Source: OLB7 sp966250335
GTDB taxonomy: Bacteria > Bacteroidota > Ignavibacteria > OLB7
Length of the DNA: 64,000 nucleotides
NCBI GenBank assembly: GCA_966250335.1
Contig: CBINGZ010000013.1
Span: 1 to 64,000, forward strand
Direction: 5' to 3'
Below, piece by piece: positions 1 to 9,365 of this stretch. Positions within the stretch are counted from its first letter, which is position 1. Every line of letters begins with the position of its first letter. The translations under genes and the position numbers were made by a program. The notes beneath the pieces are model-generated. The model had not been told where the DNA came from, did not search any database, and was given only the letters and a program-made list of their open reading frames with translations.

Positions 1-71
1 CGCCGTTTGTCCTTCTCCCGGCGCTGCATCGATCGAAGTCTCTGTCGAGTATCGTCATCCAGTTCTTTCAT
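1..71 (-). CDS. Possible 5' end of a gene leaving the window
   Basis: An ATG at 71 on the minus strand opens a reading frame that stays open to the window edge. It encodes about 23 very polar residues beginning MKELDDDTRQRLRSMQ. No clear Shine-Dalgarno sequence precedes it and no family can be recognised from so few residues. It points the same way as the RHS operon but lies beyond a hairpin at 172-208. The fragment could equally be chance; the call rests only on the open frame and the protein-like composition. Confidence 0.25.
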   Translation of the reverse strand, partial: MKELDDDTRQRLRSMQRREKDKR

Positions 72-171
72 CGCAGACTATGACGAGATGACCCCGTCCT
101 TCATTTTCGCGCACCTCTTACTTCCGGGTATACCTATTTTCTTTCTATACTTCTCAAACTCCACGATAATG

Positions 172-208
172 AGCCGTGGGGACGCCAATCACATCCCCAC
201 GGCTTTTT
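172..208 (+). terminator. Hairpin with T-run
   Basis: AGCCGTGGGGA (172-182) pairs perfectly with TCCCCACGGCT (194-204) around an 11-base loop and is followed by TTTT on the plus strand. That is the form of a Rho-independent terminator for plus-strand transcription. It also sits just past the 3' end of the minus-strand immunity-type gene, where it lacks a T-run but could still serve as a weaker stop or RNA stabiliser. Confidence 0.6.
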
Positions 209-274
209 ATACGACGATGCGCTCCACATCTCGATATGCTTTAAGAGTTAAATTCGCATAATACTTATGCATAT

Positions 275-559
275 TTAAAAATCCGCTTCTACGCTTAGTG
301 CTCTTAGAATGCATGCTAGCCTTTTCAAGTCGTAAGCAATTGCATTGTCGGATTTAACGAGTCTTTGAATTGAATCTAAATCGAATGACAATTGACCCAA
401 CGCTAGATCTTTAGGTTTTTCATATGGGTTATATAATTCTTCATCCTCAATATCCCAATAATAATCATTACTTATCTCAACATTACTACCATTACTCCCC
501 CTAAGCTCCGAAAGCAAAAGCAAGGCGACTTTTTCAACCTCATCAATATTGACGTTCAT
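275..559 (-). CDS. Putative immunity protein for the RHS toxin tip
   Basis: A 94-aa acidic cytosolic-type protein with no signal peptide. Its ATG overlaps the stop of the upstream 2668-aa RHS gene (ATGA at 559-556), so the two are translationally coupled. A small acidic protein encoded directly after the variable C-terminal tip of an RHS protein is the standard position of an immunity protein in polymorphic toxin systems; here that role is an inference from position. The sequence has a YYWDI motif near residue 33, an LGQLSFD motif near 54 and a helical C-terminus. I recall similar small proteins beside polymorphic toxins but cannot name the family. Coding DNA is clearly more AT-rich than the rest of the operon, which suggests recent acquisition together with the toxin tip. 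Confidence 0.7.
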   Translation of the reverse strand: MNVNIDEVEKVALLLLSELRGSNGSNVEISNDYYWDIEDEELYNPYEKPKDLALGQLSFDLDSIQRLVKSDNAIAYDLKRLACILRALSVEADF

Positions 560-3500
560 GGCTTACCTCTTTTGATTGTTTTCTGGATTTCGTTTCGGAA
601 TTTTTGAATCTCACGCTCAAGCTTCACGATTCTTCCCTGGATGATTTCCTGCCTAACGGCGTCGTTAGGGGCATTTTTGAGATGCCCTTGGTTGTCAAAC
701 TTGTCAGGATCTTTAATGTACTCAGAAAGTTTAGTTTCGTGTTCAGCTATTTCTCTTTCGAGAGATCGAATTTTCTTCAATTGATGCTTTGTGAGGTTAG
801 CTCCAGTTCCTGCTGAGGCACTTCCATCACCACTCTGAACACTTCCCTCCCCAGCAGGCTGATTCGACGGCGCCGGCTCGGTACCACCTCCTCCCGATAC
901 ATCTTTTGAGAGTACTATCGTAAGGTCCTCGGCAAACTGGGACGAGGAGTAGATAACTACTGATGCGCCATGCAACGTCAACGCTCCTCCGACCGCGGCG
1001 GTTGGCACACCGGCAACTGCACCGACACCGGTTGCCGATGCCACCCCTCCTCCCGCCATCATACCACTTCCTGTTCCAGTCTCCATTGCACCTAGTGACA
1101 TCATCACCACATGGCCAGTAAGTCGTCCGGTTGCATAATCCGAGCTTTGATTCATATGGAGATCCTTCAATGGATCGTCAACTAAGCCATACGTGACATC
1201 ATTCGTCATAGCCGACAATGCACCGGTCCCAAACTCAAGCATAAACTGACCAACGACCTTCAGACCACCCCAGATTTTGTCCCATGTATCCGGCCCTTGT
1301 ATTTCTTCATCTGTCCCCCCTTCTCTCCTATAAATAAGCCCTTTATGCGTCCCAGGCAGGCCCAAATCTCCGTCTTCATACTGCTCAAAGTGTCCACCGG
1401 GAGTTGGTGTTCCTGTCCCTGCCGTTGGCGCAGTAGTGTCGGCACCAAGGGGATCGGCAGCAACAATCGGATTATTCCCCATCGCGGCATAGGGACTCTC
1501 GCCGGCTCGCTCCAGAGGATCCATACTCCACCACCGCCCCAGTCGCGCATCGTACTGGCGGAAGAAGCTGGAATACTCGTTGCGGCCGTTGTTGATCTCC
1601 GGATTACCCTCCATCCCGTTGTATCCCCACCTATAGCCTCCTACCGGCGCGGGATAGGCGCGCCCCGGCTGCTGCATTCCGAACGGATAGGGGTTGTTCA
1701 TCTGAGCGACATCGACACGATACGGTGGTGAACCGAGTGTGCCCGTCGGTTCCTTACGATCCCATACAACCATACGGACATTGCCGAGATGATCCTTCAG
1801 TTCATACAGCCTTCTATGCAGTTTACGGGTGAACACCGAGTCGGGAACCGTCGGCTCGTCGTACACATTCACTCCGGGATAGGCCGTCCCTTCCCGCAGC
1901 GATCCCCAGATCGGATACTCGGCGGCCGAGATAGCGCAGTACGACCCGTGGACACCTCCGCAGGCATCACCGACCCCGTCGCCGTCGGTATCGACCTGAT
2001 CGGGATTGGACGTTCCTCTGCAGTTGTCGTAGGAATCATTGATGCCGTCCAGATCGCTGTCGGTAAAGACAGGAGGATTGCCGCCGGCACAAGGATTGAC
2101 AAGCTGGTTGGGATTCGGCACCGTGGGACAGTTATCGCACGCGTCGCCGACCCCATCTCTATCGCGATCGAGCTGATCCGGATTCGGCCAGGCGGCACAA
2201 TTGTCACAGCCGTCCCCGATACCGTCACCGTCCGTGTCCGTCTGCGTCGGGTTGGCGTGGCGAGGGCAGTTGTCGAGCGCGTTGGCGATGCCGTCGCTGT
2301 CAAGATCGGCGAGACGCGGGCAGACATGGCCGTACACCGCCACAAGGTTCCCCCCGAACTCATACACATACCACTGCGTTATGACGTTTTCCCTGGCAGG
2401 CTGCATCGGTATCGGAGGAAGCGGAACAATCGTCTCCTTCTTCACCCGGTTGCCTGCGGCGTCGTAGGTATACCTGGTCTTTGCGGTTGCCTTGGCAGTA
2501 GTCTGCAGCTTGTCGTAGACGTCCCAGGTCATTGTCAGCCCTTCCTGGGTATCGCTCAGCAGCCTGCCCACGGCATCGTATGTATAGTTGCTTCCTGTCT
2601 GTCCGCTTGGGATATCATGGGTGAACGGAGCCCCGGTCACGGCGTCCGTCACACGGGTCAGTTTGTTGTTGGAGGTTCCGCTGGAGTAGACGAACGTCAG
2701 TTTGTCCATCTCCTTTGCCGTACCGGTTCCGCCGGCGTTCCGATCGATCTTCGTCAGGTTGCCGTTCGCGTCGTGATCGTACTGTGAATTGTACTCTCCG
2801 GTCGGCGTCCTCCATCGTTCGCCCGTAACGGCCGCGGCGTCGTAGCCTCGGAAGCGACTGCTGTCCAGGCGGCCGAGACGGTCGTATCTGTATGTCTCGC
2901 CGGTCAGTTCATTGTAGAAATTGCCGAGTGCATACTTCCGCGCCTGCACACTCCACGCCGCGACATTGCCATCATATAACGGAGTATAATCTGCCTGCCG
3001 ATGGGGCTCAGTCAACGAAGAGGAATCGAATGGTGATCCCGTACGCAGGAAATCGCCTCGATAGTAATTGAGTCCCATCGCAAAGCTGTCGGCGGCAAAG
3101 ACGTTCGATACGCCGTCACGACCGGGGTCCTTGGCGGCCGTCAACGACGGCTCGTTGATCCCCTTGAGAAGACCCTCGATCGTATAGGTATAATCCTTCC
3201 CCTGGAGTTTATCCTCGCCCAGTTCACGCCGGGCCAGCGGGCCGTGTGTGTTGAAACGATAGCGTGCGTCGGTATCCCAGACGACCTCATCGAAGGATGT
3301 CTCCACGCGACTCAGACGATTGTCTTCGTCGTATGTGTAGCGATGATGGAACTGATCGACGCGTCCCTCGTTGTAATGCATCGAAGTGACCCTGCCGCTG
3401 ATCAGATCGTAGTCGTAGCGGATGAAGTTGGCCCGCGGGAATCCCGGCAACTCCTGAGCTATCCACTCGACGTTCCCATGCTCATCGTAGCTGTAATGGG

Positions 3501-6500
3501 TCCTGGCCCCATCGTCGGTATAGACATAGCTGATGCGGTTCCTCAGATTCCGCTGAAGGGTGAGCCCCTTCAGATATTGAATTCCCGATGGCTTGCTGTA
3601 GACCGTATAGGTTCTCTGCGTGCCGAACTGGGGGAAGGTCACATCGTTGACCTTTGCCGCAAATCCGGTCGCGCTGCCGAGCTGGGTGCTCCGTCCCCCC
3701 TCGATGACACGTCCCAGATTATCATACTTGAGATATGAGTACTCGTCCTGAAGGAACTGTCTGGCATCTCTGACGAAACGGAGTCTGTCGAGGCTGTCGT
3801 AGAAGTAGAGTGTCTGGCCGGCATCGGGAGTCCTGTACCGGGTCAGCGCTCCGAACGAGTTATAGGCGTTCTCGGTTATCTGCGTATGCCCCGGATTCGA
3901 CAGACGGGTCGTGGTCGTAAATTTCACCCCTTTCGGCGGCACGGTTCGCACGAGCGATCCGGCTCGATCGTAGTAATAGAGGGTGAAATGATAGTAGTGC
4001 AGAGGGTACTTGACAACGAGTGTGTCGTCGATGCTCTCCGGCGCTGCACAGCGGTTATAGTACTGCTGCTCGAGCTCTGCCAACTCATTATCGATACACC
4101 GACCGATAGAAGCGTCGATTGAAGATCTTATTCGATCTGCGGCACGCTCGCTGCAGGCGGAAGCAATGATGGTATCGGTGGACAGTATTGAGTCTGGGTA
4201 TGCAGTCCATCCGAAGCAGCCAGATGGACAACCGATCGAGTCGCTGCAGATATCATCCGACAGCTTTTTTGATACATTACTGAAGAATCTCAGCCCAAAT
4301 ATCTTGAAGGTACTATCCTGATCGAACCCGAAGAAGTGGAAAGTAAAGTATCCGTCAGAGTTCTGCTCGAACCGACCGAACTCGCTAGTAAACACTCTAA
4401 GAAGCCTATTAACCTCTTGCTTGGTAGGAGTTGAGCTACCACCATCATGGTACAAATAGTATGGAGGCGACATAGGGTAACCTGCCCTAGGTGCAAAAGA
4501 TGCTTCAAAGAATACCCCCTCTAGGCTGTCGCCATCTCCTAACGATACAGTATAAACAGAAAGGACACTTGAATCATTAAGGATTACAATAGTTCCTAAG
4601 GCGCGAGAATACTCATCGTCAGGACTCAGCTGATACCCATGAACATAACTAACTAATGAATCGATGGTGAGATATTCATGAATGGGCCGCTCTGCATAGT
4701 TTCCATTTACACATCGGAACTGACCGCCACTGCGAACGGATTCCAGAAATTCTCGATAACCTGTGGGTTGATTACCGGTTGGAGTATTATCAGTATAGAA
4801 ATGCCAAGTGTAGTAATCATTACTGTCAAGATATCTTGTAGATAGGCTATCAGATGCTTGTGTTGTTCGATGGAAAGGGAATCCCCAGGCATCATCCAGA
4901 AATGCGTTGAGATAATCGACCAAAGGATGAGGAGAATCCGGAGTGCCATGGATAACCGTATCCCCTGTATACCACAACTCGCATCCGTTCATCAGTTCAA
5001 ACCTGGCTGATGAATCCCTGTGACGAACAAAAACTATCGAATCACCGATCAACGAATTGATTATGCTCGCCGGAATCCCCGACTGTTCCCTTAACTCCTT
5101 GCGGATGTTCCACTCAGTGCCGTCAATACCTACTTCGTTGTCCGTGATCTCCCTCAGACGAGTATTGAGATACTCAAGCATGATCGGTCCAACGCTCCGC
5201 ATGCTCCCCGCATGATACCGCATGGAATCAGGACAGATCCCATCCCGCTTCATCATCGGCTTCCATCCATAGACACGGAGCATCGCGTCGTAGTCGGACT
5301 GCGTACCGATGCTGTCGATATGCTCGGTCGTATCGTTGTCGTGGTAGTGCACGGTGATGTGACAATCGAGCTTGCAGTTCTCGATCATCTCCGTCACAAG
5401 GCACTGGAGGGAGTCGAGGCCAAGGGGTATACCCGTGTAGGCGTCACGAATCGCCCGCTCGAACTGCGGCCTGAGGGTCTCGCATCGTGAGTCGCAGTTC
5501 TCCTCATACTTCCGCTTCATCCGCATGAAGCAGCTATCCTTATCCGTTGCCGTCAGCCCAGGTTCCAGGCACGGCTCGGGGAAATCCGCGTCCAGCGACG
5601 ACTCGGTCTTGTTCCTGGCTTTCACGCATCCCTGAAGAGCCGCCCAGCGAGCGCTGGAATCGGCATCCCAACCGACGTTGTACCCGACCGCCGTCTCGCA
5701 ATCACCCGTGGGATTGATCGTATGCTTGAACCTCTTGTAGGCATACTCCAGGTATCCTCCGGCACCGTACGGCGTTGTGGAGACCCCCTCATATCGTTTA
5801 CCGACGTAGGTCAGGAATTCGTCGAGCAGATCGAAATCGGGATTACGTTCGGTGTAGCCGGCATCCTTGAACGCCAGCCTGTCGAGTGAGGTTATCAGCC
5901 CGCTCCATGCCGCCCAGAGATTTCTGCACTCGTAGCCATCGGCGATCATGTGACCGATCATGGCGTTGAAGGCACCTCTCCCTTTCGGGAAGGGGATCGT
6001 ATCGACGTAGACCTCCTTGTCGTCGGTCCTGAAATACTTGTTCAGGTTGTTGGTGTCGTTGTCCGGAGCGAAGAGCTCGCCCCATCGTGCGATCAGCTCC
6101 CGCTCGAAATCGGGCGTCCCCTCTTTGCAGGGATTGAAGCCGCAGTCGGGATCGACCACTGGGATGATGATCTCGCAACACTCGGTCGTGATCCTCGCCG
6201 ACTCCGAAAGCTCCGGGTCGACACCGAGATACTCATAAAGACCATCGAAGTCCAGACTGTCCAGATATTCATAGATGCGTGTGACGACCGTATCGCTCGT
6301 CACCGCATCACGGATCTGTCCGGCGATCAGGTTCCTGAACTTCTCGGCATACGACGTACCGTAGGAGTCGTCCCACGATACCGTCGATGAATCGACGCTG
6401 TTGGTCTCCACCCGTCGTTCCACGATATAGGAGCCCGGTGGAACGGTGATCTGGAAGGTCGTATCGATCTCCGGTCGCGATCCCTCGCAACTATAGCTGG

Positions 6501-8562
6501 CAACGGTGAACCTCAGCGTCCTGGAGTTATCGGGAGTCTCGAGATCGTGCAGAATGAGGCTCACACGGTAGTCGCACGTCATACATCCGTCGACACATCC
6601 GTTGTACTGCATCGTATCCGCGCGCAGATGATAATCGAGCGTCAGCGTGGTCGTATCGGTGAAACTGAGGCGCTTGCTGGAACTGAAACTGTACGGCCCC
6701 CGGCGCAGATCCCCCCTGATGGTATCCGGAACCGCCGTGGAAGCCAGTGAATCCTCCTGCAGCCTGGTCAGCAGCGTATCTCCCTCCCTGGTATCGATCG
6801 CCGTAGCGATGACATGTCCCTCCTTGCTGACATACCGCACGGAAGTGATCTTGTTCGGATCGAGCGTCAGCACCTTGATAACAGTCGTATCGGCCGGCGC
6901 CTCATCACCAAATAGACGGACCAGCTCCCAGTCCGATACACCCGAATAATAGACCTTGGTCGTACGATCCTTCCCGCCGATCTCCCCTCCTATCTGCCGG
7001 CCGGGTCCGACTCCGCCAAGCTCTTTGAGCCGACCCGTGCCGTCCGGCCAGTATGTTGCCCTGGCCGTGGGATACTCCCGGGCATTCGGAATGTTCTCGT
7101 TCGGATTGCTGTCCGAATAGTAATCGTTGATCGGCCCGTCGGTAACGGGATCGGGATCATCGACCGTCGCATCATCGTCGAAGTTCTCGGCCGAGTAGGG
7201 CTTTGAGCCGTCGTCCAGCAGTCCCGGCTGGAAGCCGAATGAGCTTTCCGCAACAGGCGCCCGGAGCGATCCCAGCGGTGAGACGCCGTTGAAATCCATA
7301 CTTCTGCCGTTGGCCAGGATCACATCCTCGGATCTGACCCTCGTCTGCATCTGTGACGGGAGCGCTGCCGGGGTCCCGAACACCATTCCCTCTCGTATGC
7401 GGGCACCTTCGGTGAACTTGCGCGCATACATCCAGTTCAGGTCATCATCGAACTGCTCATAGAAGAATCCGGCATCCGGCAGCAACGAATCTTTCGGATC
7501 GAGATATGTCACAATGGAACCACCGGCCGGCGCCGCGCTCCAGACTCCCCAGTTGGAATCGTTGGCGACGGCCCCCTCATGGAAGCTGCCGATGGGACGT
7601 ACCCTCCAGAGATAGTATCCGGTTCCTTCAGCCAGCGTCAGAGCCATGGAGCGGCTCCCTCCCCCTGTCTCCACGGTCAGCGCCTGATTCCAGTCGACAA
7701 CCGCTTTGACCTCGTCATCCTGGTCCAGGCTCGGATCAATATTATAGAGGCGGAGGATCTGAAGCTGATAGTTGGGGAAGGTATCCGCGCACCCGAACGC
7801 GTTGGTCCAGGTGAACTCCACCGGGTCACCCATGACCGGACTGTCTAGTTTGACCGGCAGGGCACGCACGGCGGTCGGGCTGCTCGTATCTATTGCATGA
7901 ACCGCATACTCATCGTGGTACGCTACAATGAACCGAAGGGCCCCCGCCTGCAGGCCGGTCGGAGAGGTGTAGGCAGTAACTTCGACATCGATCTGGGTGA
8001 CGGGAGCATAGGTCGCCAGGAGAGCGGCGGCTATTTCCTTTCGGTAGACCTGTTCCGGGGCATTTTCATTAATCGACAGCCTGATGTTGTTGTAGCTCAT
8101 CACTGTCGTGCCCCCGTTCTTCAGAATCAGATCAAATGTGATCGATCCATTGGAAGGGTTGCTCCCGAAGTTGTAATCCTCTCCCAGATCCAGACGAGCC
8201 GTGATCTCCGCCGAATGCAGTTTCCGCGGCGTGCAGTAGACCGGCATGACCGAGGCGCCCGGCGGGCGTACCAGCGCCCTCATCGGGGTATTGATGTTCG
8301 CAGCGATTACGCTGTTGCCGTACGTGGTGTCGGCGTTATCCTCAATGTACTCGTATCCGAGCACCATGAACATCGAATCCACCCCCCCACGGTCATCCGC
8401 CGGCTCATCAAGATGAGGGAGTGATACCTGTCTCTGCTGAGCAGTAGAGATACCGGCTCCCGCCATCATCAAGAGAGCCCATATCAGCAGCCGATGAACA
8501 AGCCGATGTGAGAAGTCGGCATATCGAACGAGCGATCCCATCCCAACTGAAGACTGCATCAT
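556..8562 (-). CDS. RHS/YD-repeat polymorphic toxin-type giant protein
   Basis: A 2668-aa exported protein. A signal peptide with a hydrophobic core (LLIWALLMMAGAGIS) ends near residue 41. Residues to about 1500 are Cys-containing and low-repeat, including a module near 1190-1445 shared with the upstream giant protein. YD repeats begin near residue 1520 (YYYDRAGSL, YFYDSLDRL, YSYDEHGN). A TSP3 calcium-binding insert occupies about 2080-2201. The RHS core follows (ELKDHLGNVR near 2250; YDARLGRWWSMDPL near 2340; NPIVAADPLGAD). In known RHS proteins the repeats form a shell around a cleaved C-terminal toxin. Here about 290 variable residues follow the core: a Gly/Ala-rich hydrophobic stretch and a charged helical tip of about 85 residues ending IKRGKP. 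The toxin activity of that tip is inferred; I cannot name its fold. No type IX sorting domain is present. Confidence 0.9.
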   Translation of the reverse strand: MMQSSVGMGSLVRYADFSHRLVHRLLIWALLMMAGAGISTAQQRQVSLPHLDEPADDRGGVDSMFMVLGYEYIEDNADTTYGNSVIAANINTPMRALVRPPGASVMPVYCTPRKLHSAEITARLDLGEDYNFGSNPSNGSITFDLILKNGGTTVMSYNNIRLSINENAPEQVYRKEIAAALLATYAPVTQIDVEVTAYTSPTGLQAGALRFIVAYHDEYAVHAIDTSSPTAVRALPVKLDSPVMGDPVEFTWTNAFGCADTFPNYQLQILRLYNIDPSLDQDDEVKAVVDWNQALTVETGGGSRSMALTLAEGTGYYLWRVRPIGSFHEGAVANDSNWGVWSAAPAGGSIVTYLDPKDSLLPDAGFFYEQFDDDLNWMYARKFTEGARIREGMVFGTPAALPSQMQTRVRSEDVILANGRSMDFNGVSPLGSLRAPVAESSFGFQPGLLDDGSKPYSAENFDDDATVDDPDPVTDGPINDYYSDSNPNENIPNAREYPTARATYWPDGTGRLKELGGVGPGRQIGGEIGGKDRTTKVYYSGVSDWELVRLFGDEAPADTTVIKVLTLDPNKITSVRYVSKEGHVIATAIDTREGDTLLTRLQEDSLASTAVPDTIRGDLRRGPYSFSSSKRLSFTDTTTLTLDYHLRADTMQYNGCVDGCMTCDYRVSLILHDLETPDNSRTLRFTVASYSCEGSRPEIDTTFQITVPPGSYIVERRVETNSVDSSTVSWDDSYGTSYAEKFRNLIAGQIRDAVTSDTVVTRIYEYLDSLDFDGLYEYLGVDPELSESARITTECCEIIIPVVDPDCGFNPCKEGTPDFERELIARWGELFAPDNDTNNLNKYFRTDDKEVYVDTIPFPKGRGAFNAMIGHMIADGYECRNLWAAWSGLITSLDRLAFKDAGYTERNPDFDLLDEFLTYVGKRYEGVSTTPYGAGGYLEYAYKRFKHTINPTGDCETAVGYNVGWDADSSARWAALQGCVKARNKTESSLDADFPEPCLEPGLTATDKDSCFMRMKRKYEENCDSRCETLRPQFERAIRDAYTGIPLGLDSLQCLVTEMIENCKLDCHITVHYHDNDTTEHIDSIGTQSDYDAMLRVYGWKPMMKRDGICPDSMRYHAGSMRSVGPIMLEYLNTRLREITDNEVGIDGTEWNIRKELREQSGIPASIINSLIGDSIVFVRHRDSSARFELMNGCELWYTGDTVIHGTPDSPHPLVDYLNAFLDDAWGFPFHRTTQASDSLSTRYLDSNDYYTWHFYTDNTPTGNQPTGYREFLESVRSGGQFRCVNGNYAERPIHEYLTIDSLVSYVHGYQLSPDDEYSRALGTIVILNDSSVLSVYTVSLGDGDSLEGVFFEASFAPRAGYPMSPPYYLYHDGGSSTPTKQEVNRLLRVFTSEFGRFEQNSDGYFTFHFFGFDQDSTFKIFGLRFFSNVSKKLSDDICSDSIGCPSGCFGWTAYPDSILSTDTIIASACSERAADRIRSSIDASIGRCIDNELAELEQQYYNRCAAPESIDDTLVVKYPLHYYHFTLYYYDRAGSLVRTVPPKGVKFTTTTRLSNPGHTQITENAYNSFGALTRYRTPDAGQTLYFYDSLDRLRFVRDARQFLQDEYSYLKYDNLGRVIEGGRSTQLGSATGFAAKVNDVTFPQFGTQRTYTVYSKPSGIQYLKGLTLQRNLRNRISYVYTDDGARTHYSYDEHGNVEWIAQELPGFPRANFIRYDYDLISGRVTSMHYNEGRVDQFHHRYTYDEDNRLSRVETSFDEVVWDTDARYRFNTHGPLARRELGEDKLQGKDYTYTIEGLLKGINEPSLTAAKDPGRDGVSNVFAADSFAMGLNYYRGDFLRTGSPFDSSSLTEPHRQADYTPLYDGNVAAWSVQARKYALGNFYNELTGETYRYDRLGRLDSSRFRGYDAAAVTGERWRTPTGEYNSQYDHDANGNLTKIDRNAGGTGTAKEMDKLTFVYSSGTSNNKLTRVTDAVTGAPFTHDIPSGQTGSNYTYDAVGRLLSDTQEGLTMTWDVYDKLQTTAKATAKTRYTYDAAGNRVKKETIVPLPPIPMQPARENVITQWYVYEFGGNLVAVYGHVCPRLADLDSDGIANALDNCPRHANPTQTDTDGDGIGDGCDNCAAWPNPDQLDRDRDGVGDACDNCPTVPNPNQLVNPCAGGNPPVFTDSDLDGINDSYDNCRGTSNPDQVDTDGDGVGDACGGVHGSYCAISAAEYPIWGSLREGTAYPGVNVYDEPTVPDSVFTRKLHRRLYELKDHLGNVRMVVWDRKEPTGTLGSPPYRVDVAQMNNPYPFGMQQPGRAYPAPVGGYRWGYNGMEGNPEINNGRNEYSSFFRQYDARLGRWWSMDPLERAGESPYAAMGNNPIVAADPLGADTTAPTAGTGTPTPGGHFEQYEDGDLGLPGTHKGLIYRREGGTDEEIQGPDTWDKIWGGLKVVGQFMLEFGTGALSAMTNDVTYGLVDDPLKDLHMNQSSDYATGRLTGHVVMMSLGAMETGTGSGMMAGGGVASATGVGAVAGVPTAAVGGALTLHGASVVIYSSSQFAEDLTIVLSKDVSGGGGTEPAPSNQPAGEGSVQSGDGSASAGTGANLTKHQLKKIRSLEREIAEHETKLSEYIKDPDKFDNQGHLKNAPNDAVRQEIIQGRIVKLEREIQKFRNEIQKTIKRGKP
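1958..2325 (-). other. Thrombospondin type 3 calcium-binding insert in the RHS core
   Basis: This 122-codon segment encodes five Asp-rich motifs of the form DxDxDGxxD, such as DTDGDGIGDGCDNC, and four DNC...NPxQ units, the signature of thrombospondin type 3 repeats, which bind calcium and stiffen extracellular proteins. It interrupts the RHS core between YEFGGNLVAVYGHVC and the strand leading to ELKDHLGNVR, where relatives usually have only a short linker. It therefore appears to be an insertion into an otherwise ordinary RHS core. Confidence 0.85.
4225..4990 (-). repeat. Module shared with the upstream giant protein (copy B)
   Basis: Residues about 1190-1445 of the RHS protein share an ordered set of motifs with the 2508-aa protein encoded upstream: DTVxxGTPxxPH, then xxLNAxLxxxWG, then a CVNGN motif, then FGRFEQNSDGYFTFH, then FGLRFF with flanking cysteines. 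The order and approximate spacing are the same in both. This stretch is more AT-rich than the DNA on either side. The match was found by eye on the translations; nucleotide identity looks low, so the duplication is probably old. Confidence 0.7.
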
Positions 8563-8594
8563 GGATTCTCTATCGCTTGATGATCAATAAATGT

Positions 8595-9365
8595 TCAACG
8601 ATTATCGATACGTCTGAAGCCTTCGTAGTTCCTGCCGGATGCGGAAACGGAAGGATCGAACATGGAGAGTACCGGACGACGGTCTTCCGGCGTTTCCGCG
8701 AGGCGTTCAACGGAACGGTACACAATTTCCGACCGGACCAGTTCGGCCGACGGCGGGTAGTCTATCACGATCCGTTCCGGGAAGGGATCGGCTTCGAGCC
8801 GAAACGTAAGCCTTGCCGGCGTCGATCCCGTTCGACGGCTTTCATCGATGAGGCAGGAGACAACGGTAAAGGAACGGCCATCGCTCGTCGACGAGTCACG
8901 GCACTCTGCCGAAGCAACAAGTGAAAGGAGTGAGTCCTGCACCATACGCATCGATCTGAGATTCCGATCGAAAGAGTCGCCCGACAGCGAGACCGATGAA
9001 ATCGACACGACATTGCGCCTGGGGAACACGACAACAGCCGTCTGTGTGTCTCTGTGAATTTCCATCATATCCGTGCGGAGATGGAAATGAGTTCCGGACA
9101 GCGTTACTTCGTACTTCACCGTCGATGTGTCGAATCCACCCCCGCGTCGCGCAATCTTCGTAATCGAATATGCGGTGCGGATCATCTCCCCTTGACTGGG
9201 AGTCGGGGCAAGTTCCCGAGAAGCCGACAGTACACGCCGGAAACAGTCGTTACTATCCGTCTGCGCGCTTACCGTTCCAAAGGCCAGGATCGACAGCAGA
9301 GCAGGCAGAAGCACATGGATTATTCCACCTTGCGGTCGTTCAACATCATGTTGTAGCCAGCTCAT
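8595..9365 (-). CDS. Exported protein of unknown function, RHS operon
   Basis: A 256-aa protein with an N-terminal signal peptide (hydrophobic segment HVLLPALLSILAFGTVSA ending near residue 35). The mature part looks like alternating beta strands with several short charged turns, loosely like the LolA/LolB or outer-membrane lipoprotein-sorting fold, but I see no diagnostic motif and do not assign a family. Its ATG overlaps the stop of the upstream 2508-aa gene by one base (TAATG at 9367-9363), and its own stop lies 32 bases before the RHS gene, so it is cotranscribed and probably coupled. A chaperone or adaptor for the giant proteins would fit its place between them; that is inference. Confidence 0.75.
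   Translation of the reverse strand: MSWLQHDVERPQGGIIHVLLPALLSILAFGTVSAQTDSNDCFRRVLSASRELAPTPSQGEMIRTAYSITKIARRGGGFDTSTVKYEVTLSGTHFHLRTDMMEIHRDTQTAVVVFPRRNVVSISSVSLSGDSFDRNLRSMRMVQDSLLSLVASAECRDSSTSDGRSFTVVSCLIDESRRTGSTPARLTFRLEADPFPERIVIDYPPSAELVRSEIVYRSVERLAETPEDRRPVLSMFDPSVSASGRNYEGFRRIDNR

Noticed and set aside
1789..2787. Plus-strand frame of 332 codons inside the RHS gene
   Set aside because: It is antisense to the TSP3 and YD repeats, whose periodic GAC/GTC codons keep the opposite strand open. It shows no independent features.
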